A DNA stretch of 5,434 nt from Rickettsiales bacterium. Lineage in GTDB: Bacteria; Pseudomonadota; Alphaproteobacteria; Rickettsiales; UBA1997. Both the position numbers and the translations under genes were made by a program. Below the pieces are notes generated by a model. It ran no database searches and was not told the DNA's origin. It saw only the letters and a program-made list of their open reading frames with translations. Below, piece after piece: positions 1 through 5,434 of this stretch. The stretch is from NCBI GenBank assembly GCA_947505885.1, contig CANNMN010000093.1, positions 1-5,434 of the forward strand, read 5' to 3'. How positions within the stretch are numbered: position 1 is the stretch's first letter; every line of letters starts with the position of its first letter.

Positions 1-813
1 ACTCTGAAGCTACATAAGGCCATCTACAACCGCATCGTTAAAGATTATAATAAAGGTCATCCGATCGGTGCTTTTAAGATGACGACTTACTGCGATTCTC
101 CTCCTGGGTCAGGGCTTGGTTCCTCTTCAACCCTAGTGGTATCAATAATCAAGGCTTACGTCGAGCTTCTCTCCATTCCTTTCGGAGATTACGATATCGC
201 TAAACTTGCTTACGAAATTGAGCGTCAAGATTTGCAGATGAAGGGCGGAAAGCAGGATCAATATGCTGCAACTTTTGGTGGTGTAAACTTCATGGAATTT
301 TACAAAAATGACCGAACGATCATCAATCCATTGAAGGTGCGTAAGTGGATTTTATCTGAACTCGAGCAATCTCTAATTTTATTCTATACCGGCGTCTCGC
401 GTGACTCAGGAGCAATCATTGAAGAGCAAAATAAGAACATCGAAAATAAATCAGAAGAGGTCATCAAGTCAATGTTAGCAATCAAGCAAGAGGCTTTTGA
501 AATGAAGGATGCATTATTGAGAGGTGACATCAAAGCAATTGCCGAATCAATGAGGCGCGGATGGGAAGCAAAAAAATCAGCCTCAGCAAAAATTTCTAAC
601 AGCAATATCGACCGCATTTATGACCTGGTTATGGATGCTGGCTCTATGGCTGGAAAAATTTCCGGTGCTGGCGGCGGTGGCTTCATTATGTTTTTGGTAC
701 CGCCGTCAAAAAGAATGAAAATTATACACTTACTTGAACAAGAAAAAGCTGGTCGAACCATGCCTTGTCACTTTGTTGACGAGGGTTCGCAGAGCTGGAG
801 AATCAATAAATGA
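1..813 (+). CDS. hddA: D-glycero-D-manno-heptose 7-phosphate kinase (HddA-type GHMP kinase), 5'-truncated by the window
   Basis: The reading frame is open from base 1 to the TGA at 811-813, giving 270 residues. HddA proteins are about 340 residues, so roughly 70 N-terminal residues, including GHMP motif 1, lie outside the window. The first ATG (base 79) is internal, because homologous-looking sequence continues upstream of it. Visible landmarks are the nucleotide-binding loop PPGSGLGSSS (partial residues 34-43), the GGKQDQYAATFGG segment with the probable catalytic Asp at residue 86, and the C-terminal glycine-rich motif GKISGAGGGG (218-227). The enzyme phosphorylates D-glycero-D-manno-heptose 7-phosphate at C1 with ATP, giving the alpha-1,7-bisphosphate in the cytoplasm. 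GHMP kinases are diverse (for example fucokinase or galactokinase), but gmhA and a HddC/GmhB protein directly downstream support the heptose assignment. Confidence 0.88.
   Translation, partial: TLKLHKAIYNRIVKDYNKGHPIGAFKMTTYCDSPPGSGLGSSSTLVVSIIKAYVELLSIPFGDYDIAKLAYEIERQDLQMKGGKQDQYAATFGGVNFMEFYKNDRTIINPLKVRKWILSELEQSLILFYTGVSRDSGAIIEEQNKNIENKSEEVIKSMLAIKQEAFEMKDALLRGDIKAIAESMRRGWEAKKSASAKISNSNIDRIYDLVMDAGSMAGKISGAGGGGFIMFLVPPSKRMKIIHLLEQEKAGRTMPCHFVDEGSQSWRINK
797..800 (+). promoter_or_regulatory. Ribosome binding site of gmhA
   Basis: GGAG lies nine bases before the ATG at 810, inside the last codons of the upstream kinase gene. It supports the start that overlaps the kinase stop codon as ATGA. 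Most other starts in this block have no clear Shine-Dalgarno sequence. Confidence 0.55.
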
Positions 814-1412
814 AAAATTACATAATTTCTGAATTCACAAAAACGCGTGATGTTTTTGAAAAAATTTTAGCTGACGAAAAATTACATCGCGACATCGAAA
901 CTGTTGCGAAAGCATGTATCGAATCATTGAAGCAGGGCAGAAAAATCATATTTTGCGGCAATGGCGGCAGCGCTGCTGATTCACAACATTTGTCAGCGGA
1001 GCTGGTGAGCAAACTTTCCTACGATCGTCCACCTTTAAATGCGATGGCGTTAAGCGTTGATACATCTGCTTTGACGGCTATTGGCAATGATTACGGTTAT
1101 CTTCATTCATTCTCGCGTCAGCTTGATGCTGTAGGGCAGGCTGGTGATGTGTTGATCGGAATTTCAACTTCAGGTCGTAGCAAAAATGTGCTCGAAGCCT
1201 TGAAGGCAGCGAAAGCAAAAAAAATCATCGCGGTTGGATTCTTAGGTGAAAATGGTCGTGATATTGGCGCGATTGCTGATTACCAAATCAATATTCCTTC
1301 CGACGAAACTCCTAAAATTCAAGAAGGTCACATTGCCGCTGGTCACATAATTTGCGCTTTGATTGAAGATTATTTTTTTGGCGCAACTCACGACCCAAAA
1401 AATAAAAAATAA
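810..1412 (+). CDS. gmhA: Sedoheptulose 7-phosphate isomerase GmhA
   Basis: This 200-residue protein has the usual length of GmhA and a single SIS (sugar isomerase) domain. It converts sedoheptulose 7-phosphate to D-glycero-D-manno-heptose 7-phosphate, the first committed step of bacterial heptose synthesis, in the cytoplasm, and the family acts as a tetramer. The phosphate-binding loops CGNGGSAADS (residues 49-58) and GISTSGRSKNV (117-127) are intact. H60, E64, Q171 and H179 match, one residue earlier, the zinc-binding and catalytic set known from characterised GmhA enzymes (His61, Glu65, Gln172, His180). All expected active-site residues are therefore present. The ATG overlaps the kinase stop as ATGA, indicating coupled translation. 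DiaA-type SIS proteins are similar in fold, but the retained E/H catalytic pair and the heptose neighbours favour GmhA. Confidence 0.95.
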   Translation: MKNYIISEFTKTRDVFEKILADEKLHRDIETVAKACIESLKQGRKIIFCGNGGSAADSQHLSAELVSKLSYDRPPLNAMALSVDTSALTAIGNDYGYLHSFSRQLDAVGQAGDVLIGISTSGRSKNVLEALKAAKAKKIIAVGFLGENGRDIGAIADYQINIPSDETPKIQEGHIAAGHIICALIEDYFFGATHDPKNKK

Positions 1413-1422
1413 CATATTTCTC

Positions 1423-1509
1423 CGCGTCATCCCCGCAAAGGCGGGGATCCAGTAAGTTTCCAGCGCGCTGTGAGTTCTCCTGGATCCCCGCCTTCGCGGT
1501 GATGACGCG
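1423..1509. repeat. Nested palindromic repeat (REP/MITE-like) between gmhA and the hddC-gmhB fusion
   Basis: Two 30-base arms, 1423-1452 and 1480-1509, are inverted copies matching at 28 of 30 positions, separated by 27 bases. Each arm also has internal symmetry: CCCCGC-AAAG-GCGGGG at 1431-1446 in the left arm, and a similar stem with one mismatch in the right arm. The spacer contains a perfect 10-base palindrome, CAGCGCGCTG, at 1461-1470. The GTCATCCCCGC...GCGGGGATCCAG type is one I recognise as a dispersed, non-coding palindrome in various proteobacterial genomes, though I cannot assign a named family. It is much richer in GC than its flanks. No U-tract follows any stem, so it is not a canonical intrinsic terminator. 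As RNA it could fold into one long hairpin or several short ones. I see no target-site duplication and no ORF inside it. Confidence 0.88.
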
Positions 1510-1530
1510 ATGAATAATTACTTAAAATAA

Positions 1531-2730
1531 ATGCAGGCGATAATTTTAGCGGGTGGCTTTGGAACTAGATTAAAAGAGGTTGTAAAGGATGTACCAAAAC
1601 CGTTGGCTGATATTGCTGGTAAACCTTTTTTGGCTTATCTTTTGCAGAATTTACGTAATCACGGCGTGAAAAAAGTGGTGATTTCAGTTGGTTATCTGCA
1701 AGAAAAAATCGTCGAATATTTTGGTGATAATTATTTGGGGATGAGCGTCTCTTACGCGAGAGAAGACAAGCCTCTAGGTACTGGTGGAGCAATCATAAAT
1801 TCACTAAAATTTATTGATCAAAATCAGCCAGTTTTGGTGTTGAATGGTGATAGTTTTTTGCAAGTTGATTACCAAAAATTATTCGCCGTTCACAAGAAAA
1901 ATCTGACAATGCTTTTGCGCAAGATGGATGATTGTAGTCGTTACGGACGCGTAGTTTTTGATGAGAATTTTGTGATCAAAAATTTCGAAGAAAAACCTTT
2001 AGACAAACTCGGGATGAAATCGAGTGGAGGATTCATCAATGGGGGGATTTATCTTTTGGATCCGAAAATTTTTAAAAGATTCTCACTTCCAGAAGCATTT
2101 TCTTTTGAGTCAGATTTTTTAGCAAAAGAGCTTTCGTGGCTTGAGCCACAAGCCTTTACAACTGAAGGATACTTTATCGATATCGGTATTCCCGATGATT
2201 ACGCAAGAGCACAAAAAGAGCTGCCAAACTCAATAAAAAACAAAGCACTTTTCCTCGACCGCGACGGCGTAATTAACATCGATCATGGCCATGTTTTTGA
2301 GAAAGAAAAATTTGATTTTGTCGATGGAATTTTTGATCTCTGCAAGCGCGCACAAGATCTTGGATATTTGTTAATCGTAGTAACAAACCAAGGCGGAATC
2401 GCCAAAGGTTTTTACAGCGAAGAAGAGTTTTTGAATTTAACAAAATGGATGGAAAACGAGTTTCAAAAACGCGCAATAAAAATTACTAAAACATTTTACT
2501 GCCCTTATCACGCAGAGGGTAAGGTTGAAAAATATCGTCAGGAATCACTAGACCGCAAACCCGCTCCGGGCATGCTTCTGAAGGCAATTGAAGAATTTAA
2601 CATCGATCCAAAAAAATCTCTAATGATTGGCGATAAAGAGACCGACATGCAGGCGGCGGATGCGGCGGGAATCGCTTCTAAAATTATGGTAGATGGGCTA
2701 TCGGTTAAGAATTTAAATTTTGAAAAATGA
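1531..2730 (+). CDS. Bifunctional heptose 1-phosphate guanylyltransferase (HddC) / heptose 1,7-bisphosphate 7-phosphatase (GmhB)
   Basis: This 399-residue protein joins two enzymes that are usually separate. Residues 1-230 form a sugar-phosphate nucleotidyltransferase with AGGFGTRL (7-14), PKPL (22-25), Asp107 in LNGDSF and Asp217 in FIDIGIP, the expected substrate- and metal-binding positions. Residues 238-399 form a HAD-IIIA phosphatase with FLDRDGVIN (nucleophile D243, acid/base D245), VVTNQGG (T285), DRKPAPGM (K343) and GDKETD (D368, D372). The pair is expected to remove the 7-phosphate of heptose 1,7-bisphosphate and then convert heptose 1-phosphate to GDP-heptose. Guanylyl specificity is inferred from the HddA/GmhA context. 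Compared with E. coli GmhB from memory, the zinc loop keeps only C324; the other ligand positions are Y326, S339 and D341. The start is firm because MQAIILAGG begins the fold directly, though no clear Shine-Dalgarno sequence precedes it. The stop overlaps the next gene as ATGA. Confidence 0.9.
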   Translation: MQAIILAGGFGTRLKEVVKDVPKPLADIAGKPFLAYLLQNLRNHGVKKVVISVGYLQEKIVEYFGDNYLGMSVSYAREDKPLGTGGAIINSLKFIDQNQPVLVLNGDSFLQVDYQKLFAVHKKNLTMLLRKMDDCSRYGRVVFDENFVIKNFEEKPLDKLGMKSSGGFINGGIYLLDPKIFKRFSLPEAFSFESDFLAKELSWLEPQAFTTEGYFIDIGIPDDYARAQKELPNSIKNKALFLDRDGVINIDHGHVFEKEKFDFVDGIFDLCKRAQDLGYLLIVVTNQGGIAKGFYSEEEFLNLTKWMENEFQKRAIKITKTFYCPYHAEGKVEKYRQESLDRKPAPGMLLKAIEEFNIDPKKSLMIGDKETDMQAADAAGIASKIMVDGLSVKNLNFEK

Positions 2731-3647
2731 CTAAGAAAAAAAATATTTTAGTAACGGGAGCTACTGGATTTATTGGGAAGTCGTTGCTGAAGCGTCTAGT
2801 GGCGCTTGGGCATAACGTGTCAATTTTGGTGCGCAGAGATTCTGATTTGAGTGTAGTTGGAGATGTCTTGAGTAAGATAAAATTTTTCTATTTTGACGGA
2901 GATTATGACTCCATTGATGCCGCATTTAGCGGTTCAAATTTCGACCTAGTATTTCATCTCGCCGCTTTCGGAAATTATGAGCATGAAAGCTCGGCGATCT
3001 CTCGCATGATCGACTCAAACATAAAGCTCGGAACGTTTATTTTAGAGGCCATGAAGAATCACGGCTGTAAAAATATTGTTAGTACAAGCACCTATTGGCA
3101 GCATTATGGCGGCAAGAAAAAATACGAGCCAATCGCTCTTTATGCTGCGACTAAAAAATCTTTTGAAGATATCATCGAATATTACGCAATCTCTTCGGGA
3201 TTTAGGGCCATTACTCTCAAGCTCTATGACGTTTATGGTTACAGCGATCACAGAAAAAAATTTATCAATTCGCTCTTTGGTACAAAAAGTGGTGCCGAAT
3301 ATGATTTAACTGAAGGAAAGCAGCTCTTCTACATGGTTTTTATAGATGATGTTGTGGACGGATATTTGACAGCGGCGCAACTTGTTTTGAATGGATCAAG
3401 TCAGGCTGGAAATCACAAGGTCTACGCTTTGCGAGGTAGGCAGAAGCACTCTCTTAGGCAGATCGTTTCGATGATTTTTGAAATATCGAAAAAATCTTTT
3501 AATGCAAATTGGGGGAGGAAGCCTTATTATCCGCTTCAAATCATGCGCCCATTTTCTGAAAAAATATTGCCTGGCTGGGTGGCAAAAACCTCTTTGAAAG
3601 ACGGAATAAAAATAATTATTAAAAACAATTCTCATGACAAATTCTAA
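2727..3647 (+). CDS. NAD(P)-dependent nucleotide-sugar epimerase/reductase (extended SDR, abequose/paratose synthase-like)
   Basis: This 306-residue extended SDR has an N-terminal Rossmann motif GATGFIG (residues 11-17), HLAA (77-80), a Ser/Thr cluster STST (119-122) and the catalytic YAATK (Tyr139, Lys143). The segment TYWQHYGG just before the catalytic Tyr resembles the CDP-abequose/paratose synthase and related C4-ketoreductase group rather than classical GalE. This is recalled family knowledge, not a search. Its likely role is cytoplasmic reduction or epimerisation of a nucleotide-linked sugar. GDP-heptose or a 4-keto derivative is a plausible substrate from gene order, but no 4,6-dehydratase lies in the window. 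The ATG overlaps the fusion gene stop (ATGA) and has no evident Shine-Dalgarno sequence, so expression probably depends on translational coupling. Its 3' end overlaps the glycosyltransferase by 14 bases. The family is secure; the substrate is unknown. Confidence 0.85.
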   Translation: MTKKKNILVTGATGFIGKSLLKRLVALGHNVSILVRRDSDLSVVGDVLSKIKFFYFDGDYDSIDAAFSGSNFDLVFHLAAFGNYEHESSAISRMIDSNIKLGTFILEAMKNHGCKNIVSTSTYWQHYGGKKKYEPIALYAATKKSFEDIIEYYAISSGFRAITLKLYDVYGYSDHRKKFINSLFGTKSGAEYDLTEGKQLFYMVFIDDVVDGYLTAAQLVLNGSSQAGNHKVYALRGRQKHSLRQIVSMIFEISKKSFNANWGRKPYYPLQIMRPFSEKILPGWVAKTSLKDGIKIIIKNNSHDKF

Positions 3648-4587
3648 AGAGCTTATCTCGATTGTTACCCCGGTTTATAACGAAGAGGATGTTGTTGCGG
3701 AGTATTACAGAAGAATGTCCAAGACTCTCGATGGCCTGTCTGATGAGTATGATTTTGAGATAATATTTACGGATAATTGCAGCACTGATAACACTTTCTT
3801 GGAGCTAGAGAAGCTCGCCGCAAAAGACCGTAGAATAAGGGTTTACAGCTTCTCTAAAAACTTCGGTTATCAAAAATCAATTTGGATGGGATATGCAAAA
3901 TCCAACGGTGCTGCGGCGATAGAATTTGATGCGGATTTGCAAGATCCTCCTGAAATGTTGGCAGAGATGTTAATCTACAGAAAGAAGGGATTTAAAATTG
4001 TTTACGGCATCAGAAAGGACAGAAAAGAGGGCGCCTTCATCAATGGTCTTAGAAAGGTTTTTTACAGATTGGTTCGCAGCATAAGTGATTACGATATTCC
4101 TAATGATGCCGGTGATTTTATGCTGATCGACAGAGATGTGATTGCGAATTTAAAAGAGGTGAAGCTTTGCGATCCTTACCTTCGCGGAGTAATTTTTGGC
4201 TTCGGTTACTCTCGCAAAGGAATAGAATATTCTCGCGACCAAAGAGTTGCAGGAGTGAGTAAATTTCCTTTGTCTAAAATGATAAAATTGGCAATGGATG
4301 CCATAATCAATACCTCTATTTTTCCACTGAGAATAGCTTCGATAATCGGCGCTACTGTTGGAGTGCTTTCAATGCTTGCTGCTGGATGGTTTATTATTGA
4401 TAAATTGTTTATGAATCCTGAGTTGCCAAGAGGCGTTACAGCGATACTCGTTTTGGTATTAGCGTCGATAGCCATTAACGCTTTTTTGATCGGCATTATG
4501 GGTGAGTACATCGGCAAGATATACAGGCAGGTATCGGCTCACAACACAGTTCCAATCATCGAAAAAGAAATTAATCACAGGAGCTAA
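3634..4587 (+). CDS. Membrane-anchored family 2 glycosyltransferase (DPM1/GtrB/ArnC-like)
   Basis: This 317-residue protein has an N-terminal GT-A domain: ISIVTPVYNEED (9-19 region), FTDNCSTDNT (45-54, where many relatives have DDGSTDGT) and the metal/nucleotide-binding FDADLQDPPE (98-107, with D99 and D101). The later R201/R204-AGVSKF segment matches the conserved region before the membrane part in this family. Two hydrophobic helices follow, about residues 231-256 and 267-291, and then a charged cytoplasmic tail. This layout is typical of enzymes that move a sugar from a nucleotide donor to undecaprenyl phosphate on the inner face of the cytoplasmic membrane. Its place between nucleotide-sugar enzymes suggests it uses the sugar made here, which is inference. 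A role as a direct glycan-chain glycosyltransferase is also possible. The start at 3634 lies inside the end of the SDR gene and leaves seven residues before the first beta strand. Confidence 0.9.
   Translation: MTNSKELISIVTPVYNEEDVVAEYYRRMSKTLDGLSDEYDFEIIFTDNCSTDNTFLELEKLAAKDRRIRVYSFSKNFGYQKSIWMGYAKSNGAAAIEFDADLQDPPEMLAEMLIYRKKGFKIVYGIRKDRKEGAFINGLRKVFYRLVRSISDYDIPNDAGDFMLIDRDVIANLKEVKLCDPYLRGVIFGFGYSRKGIEYSRDQRVAGVSKFPLSKMIKLAMDAIINTSIFPLRIASIIGATVGVLSMLAAGWFIIDKLFMNPELPRGVTAILVLVLASIAINAFLIGIMGEYIGKIYRQVSAHNTVPIIEKEINHRS
4579..4583 (+). promoter_or_regulatory. Strong ribosome binding site of the cupin gene
   Basis: AGGAG sits seven bases before the ATG at 4591 and overlaps the last codons of the glycosyltransferase gene. 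It is the best Shine-Dalgarno match of any start in the window and fixes the cupin start. It may allow independent initiation where other genes seem to rely on coupling. Confidence 0.65.
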
Positions 4588-4590
4588 GTC

Positions 4591-4974
4591 ATGAAAAAAA
4601 ATATTGAAGGAATAATAAAATTTCTGGAGCCGGAATTTGTTTTTGGAGATCAGAGGGGAAAGCTAAGGCAGCTCGTAAGTAGCGGCTGGAGGCAGATTAA
4701 TTTTATCAACTCACTTCCCGGAAGTATTCGGGGCGGGCATTATCACAAAAATAATCGCGAGATGTTTTTTGTAATTTCTGGGAAATTTAATTTGGTGCTA
4801 AAAAAAGATGATATCGTTGAATCCTTCTTAATAGAAGCTGAAGACATGTTTGTGATCGAGAAAAACGTTTCACATTCTTTCGAATATCTCGAAGAAACTT
4901 CTCTGATCTCAATGTATGATTTGGGAGTGGAAGAAAAACCAAATGGTAAAAAAGATATTTATCGAGATGAGTAG
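4591..4974 (+). CDS. Small sugar-modifying cupin protein (FdtA/WxcM-like or CapF C-terminal-like)
   Basis: This 127-residue protein is a single cupin barrel. Cupin motif 1 is complete: RGGHYHKNNRE...G with H50, H52, E57 and G64 spaced as in the consensus. Motif 2 is degenerate: the usual Pro and Gly are replaced (IEKNVSHSF) but H95 is kept, so three His and one Glu could bind a metal. The N-terminal FGDQRGKL and the RGGHYHK segment resemble both dTDP-hexose ketoisomerases of the FdtA type and the C-terminal cupin of CapF-like polysaccharide enzymes. Its probable role is to isomerise or epimerise a keto-sugar nucleotide, working with the flanking SDR enzymes, but the reaction cannot be read from sequence. 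It begins three bases after the glycosyltransferase stop and overlaps the next gene by 8 bases. The cupin fold is confident; the activity is not. Confidence 0.8.
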   Translation: MKKNIEGIIKFLEPEFVFGDQRGKLRQLVSSGWRQINFINSLPGSIRGGHYHKNNREMFFVISGKFNLVLKKDDIVESFLIEAEDMFVIEKNVSHSFEYLEETSLISMYDLGVEEKPNGKKDIYRDE

Positions 4975-5434
4975 AACTTTCTTAATAATAGGCGCTTCGG
5001 GCTATATCGGGTCTTATTTTCTAAAGAATATTTTAGAGACTACCGAGCTAAATATAATCGCGACTAAGACCAAAAATTCATCAGCATCAATTTTGCACGA
5101 GAGAGTTGAATGGCTCGATCTCGACATCTCTGATTTTGCCGAGGTTGATTCATTTTGTGATCAATTATCAAAGCTCAATACCAGGCTAGATGTTATTTAT
5201 TTGGCGGCCTATCACCATCCAGATAAGGTAGAAAAAGATCCGCAATTTGCTTGGGGAATTAACATCGTCGCCTTGACTAATATCATTAATAAAATTCCTT
5301 CAATTCGCACATTTTATTACTCATCAACCGACTCTGTTTACGGCGAAAGTTTTGACGGATATCGCTTCAAAGAAACTGATGATCACGTGCCGCTTAACGA
5401 ATATGGAAAGCAAAAATCTTTGGCTGAGAAAATA
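4967..5434 (+). CDS. NAD(P)-dependent nucleotide-sugar epimerase/reductase (extended SDR), 3'-truncated by the window
   Basis: An open frame starts at the ATG at 4967, eight bases before the cupin stop ends, and continues without a stop to the last base, giving 156 residues. Translation shows a Rossmann start FLIIGASGYIG (GxxGxxG at residues 9-15), YLAAYHHPD (78-86), the YYSSTDSVYGES strand with the active-site Ser/Thr (about 119-121) and YGKQK (Tyr146, Lys150). These are the hallmarks of the RmlD/NAD-dependent epimerase family in the expected order. About half the protein (family usually about 280-320 residues) is missing. It would act on a nucleotide-linked sugar in the cytoplasm, perhaps as the reductase following the cupin step. 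The substrate is unknown. No strong Shine-Dalgarno sequence is visible, so coupling to the cupin gene is likely. Confidence 0.85.
   Translation, partial: MSRTFLIIGASGYIGSYFLKNILETTELNIIATKTKNSSASILHERVEWLDLDISDFAEVDSFCDQLSKLNTRLDVIYLAAYHHPDKVEKDPQFAWGINIVALTNIINKIPSIRTFYYSSTDSVYGESFDGYRFKETDDHVPLNEYGKQKSLAEKI

Noticed and set aside
1431..1446. GC-rich hairpin after gmhA as an intrinsic terminator
   Set aside because: The stem is good but no T-run follows it, and the downstream genes complete the same pathway, so full termination here is unlikely.
1423..1509. CRISPR array or attachment site
   Set aside because: There is a single inverted pair rather than regularly spaced direct repeats, with no cas or integrase gene and no tRNA nearby.
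1510..1530. Six-codon reading frame (ATG...TAA) just after the palindrome, ending directly before and in frame with the fusion gene ATG
   Set aside because: It could be a leader peptide or a reinitiation device, but it has no Shine-Dalgarno sequence, and an ATG by chance in AT-rich DNA beside the repeat explains it equally well.
1524..1531. TTAAAATAA as a -10 promoter box for the fusion gene
   Set aside because: It abuts the start codon, leaving no room for a transcription start and leader, and no convincing -35 box is placed upstream.
3042..3309. Short open frames on both strands within the first SDR gene
   Set aside because: They overlap the catalytic YxxxK region of a well-supported gene and encode no recognisable motifs.
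4206..4517. Minus-strand open frame of 103 codons
   Set aside because: It lies opposite the membrane-helix part of the glycosyltransferase, whose family match is clear, and its translation shows no recognisable domain.

Overview
The window is one dense block of plus-strand genes from a surface-polysaccharide (O-antigen, capsule or glycan) biosynthesis locus. Both ends are cut by the window: the first gene lacks its N-terminus and the last gene lacks its C-terminus. The DNA is moderately AT-rich. The gene families and the GTCATCCCCGC...GCGGGGATCCAG type of dispersed palindrome suggest a Gram-negative, proteobacteria-like host. A low-GC alphaproteobacterial (Rickettsiales-like) or gammaproteobacterial genome is possible, but the window does not settle the lineage.

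Region 1 (1-2730) encodes a complete set of catalytic activities for GDP-D-glycero-alpha-D-manno-heptose. A HddA-type GHMP kinase (partial) is followed, with an ATGA overlap, by the GmhA isomerase. After a 118-base gap comes a 399-residue protein that fuses a HddC-type nucleotidyltransferase to a GmhB-type HAD phosphatase. The predicted order of reactions is sedoheptulose 7-phosphate to heptose 7-phosphate (GmhA), to the 1,7-bisphosphate (HddA), to the 1-phosphate (GmhB domain), to GDP-heptose (HddC domain). The gap before the fusion gene is almost filled by an 87-base nested palindromic repeat, the only substantial non-coding DNA in the window.

Region 2 (2727-5434) holds genes expected to modify and transfer a nucleotide sugar: an extended short-chain dehydrogenase/reductase (SDR) resembling the CDP-abequose/paratose synthase group, a family 2 glycosyltransferase with two C-terminal membrane helices (DPM1/GtrB/ArnC-like), a small single-domain sugar cupin, and the start of a second extended SDR. 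That last gene (from 4967) overlaps the cupin gene by 8 bases and runs off the window.

Neighbouring genes overlap by 4, 4, 14 and 8 bases or lie 3 bases apart, except at the repeat. This indicates one polycistronic unit with translational coupling. The simplest reading is that the heptose made in region 1 is converted by the SDR and cupin enzymes into a modified (perhaps deoxy or epimerised) heptose and then placed on a lipid carrier or glycan. The link between the two regions is inferred from gene order only. The most notable points are the HddC-GmhB fusion, the loss of three of the four zinc-ligand positions in its phosphatase half, and the nested palindrome inside the operon.
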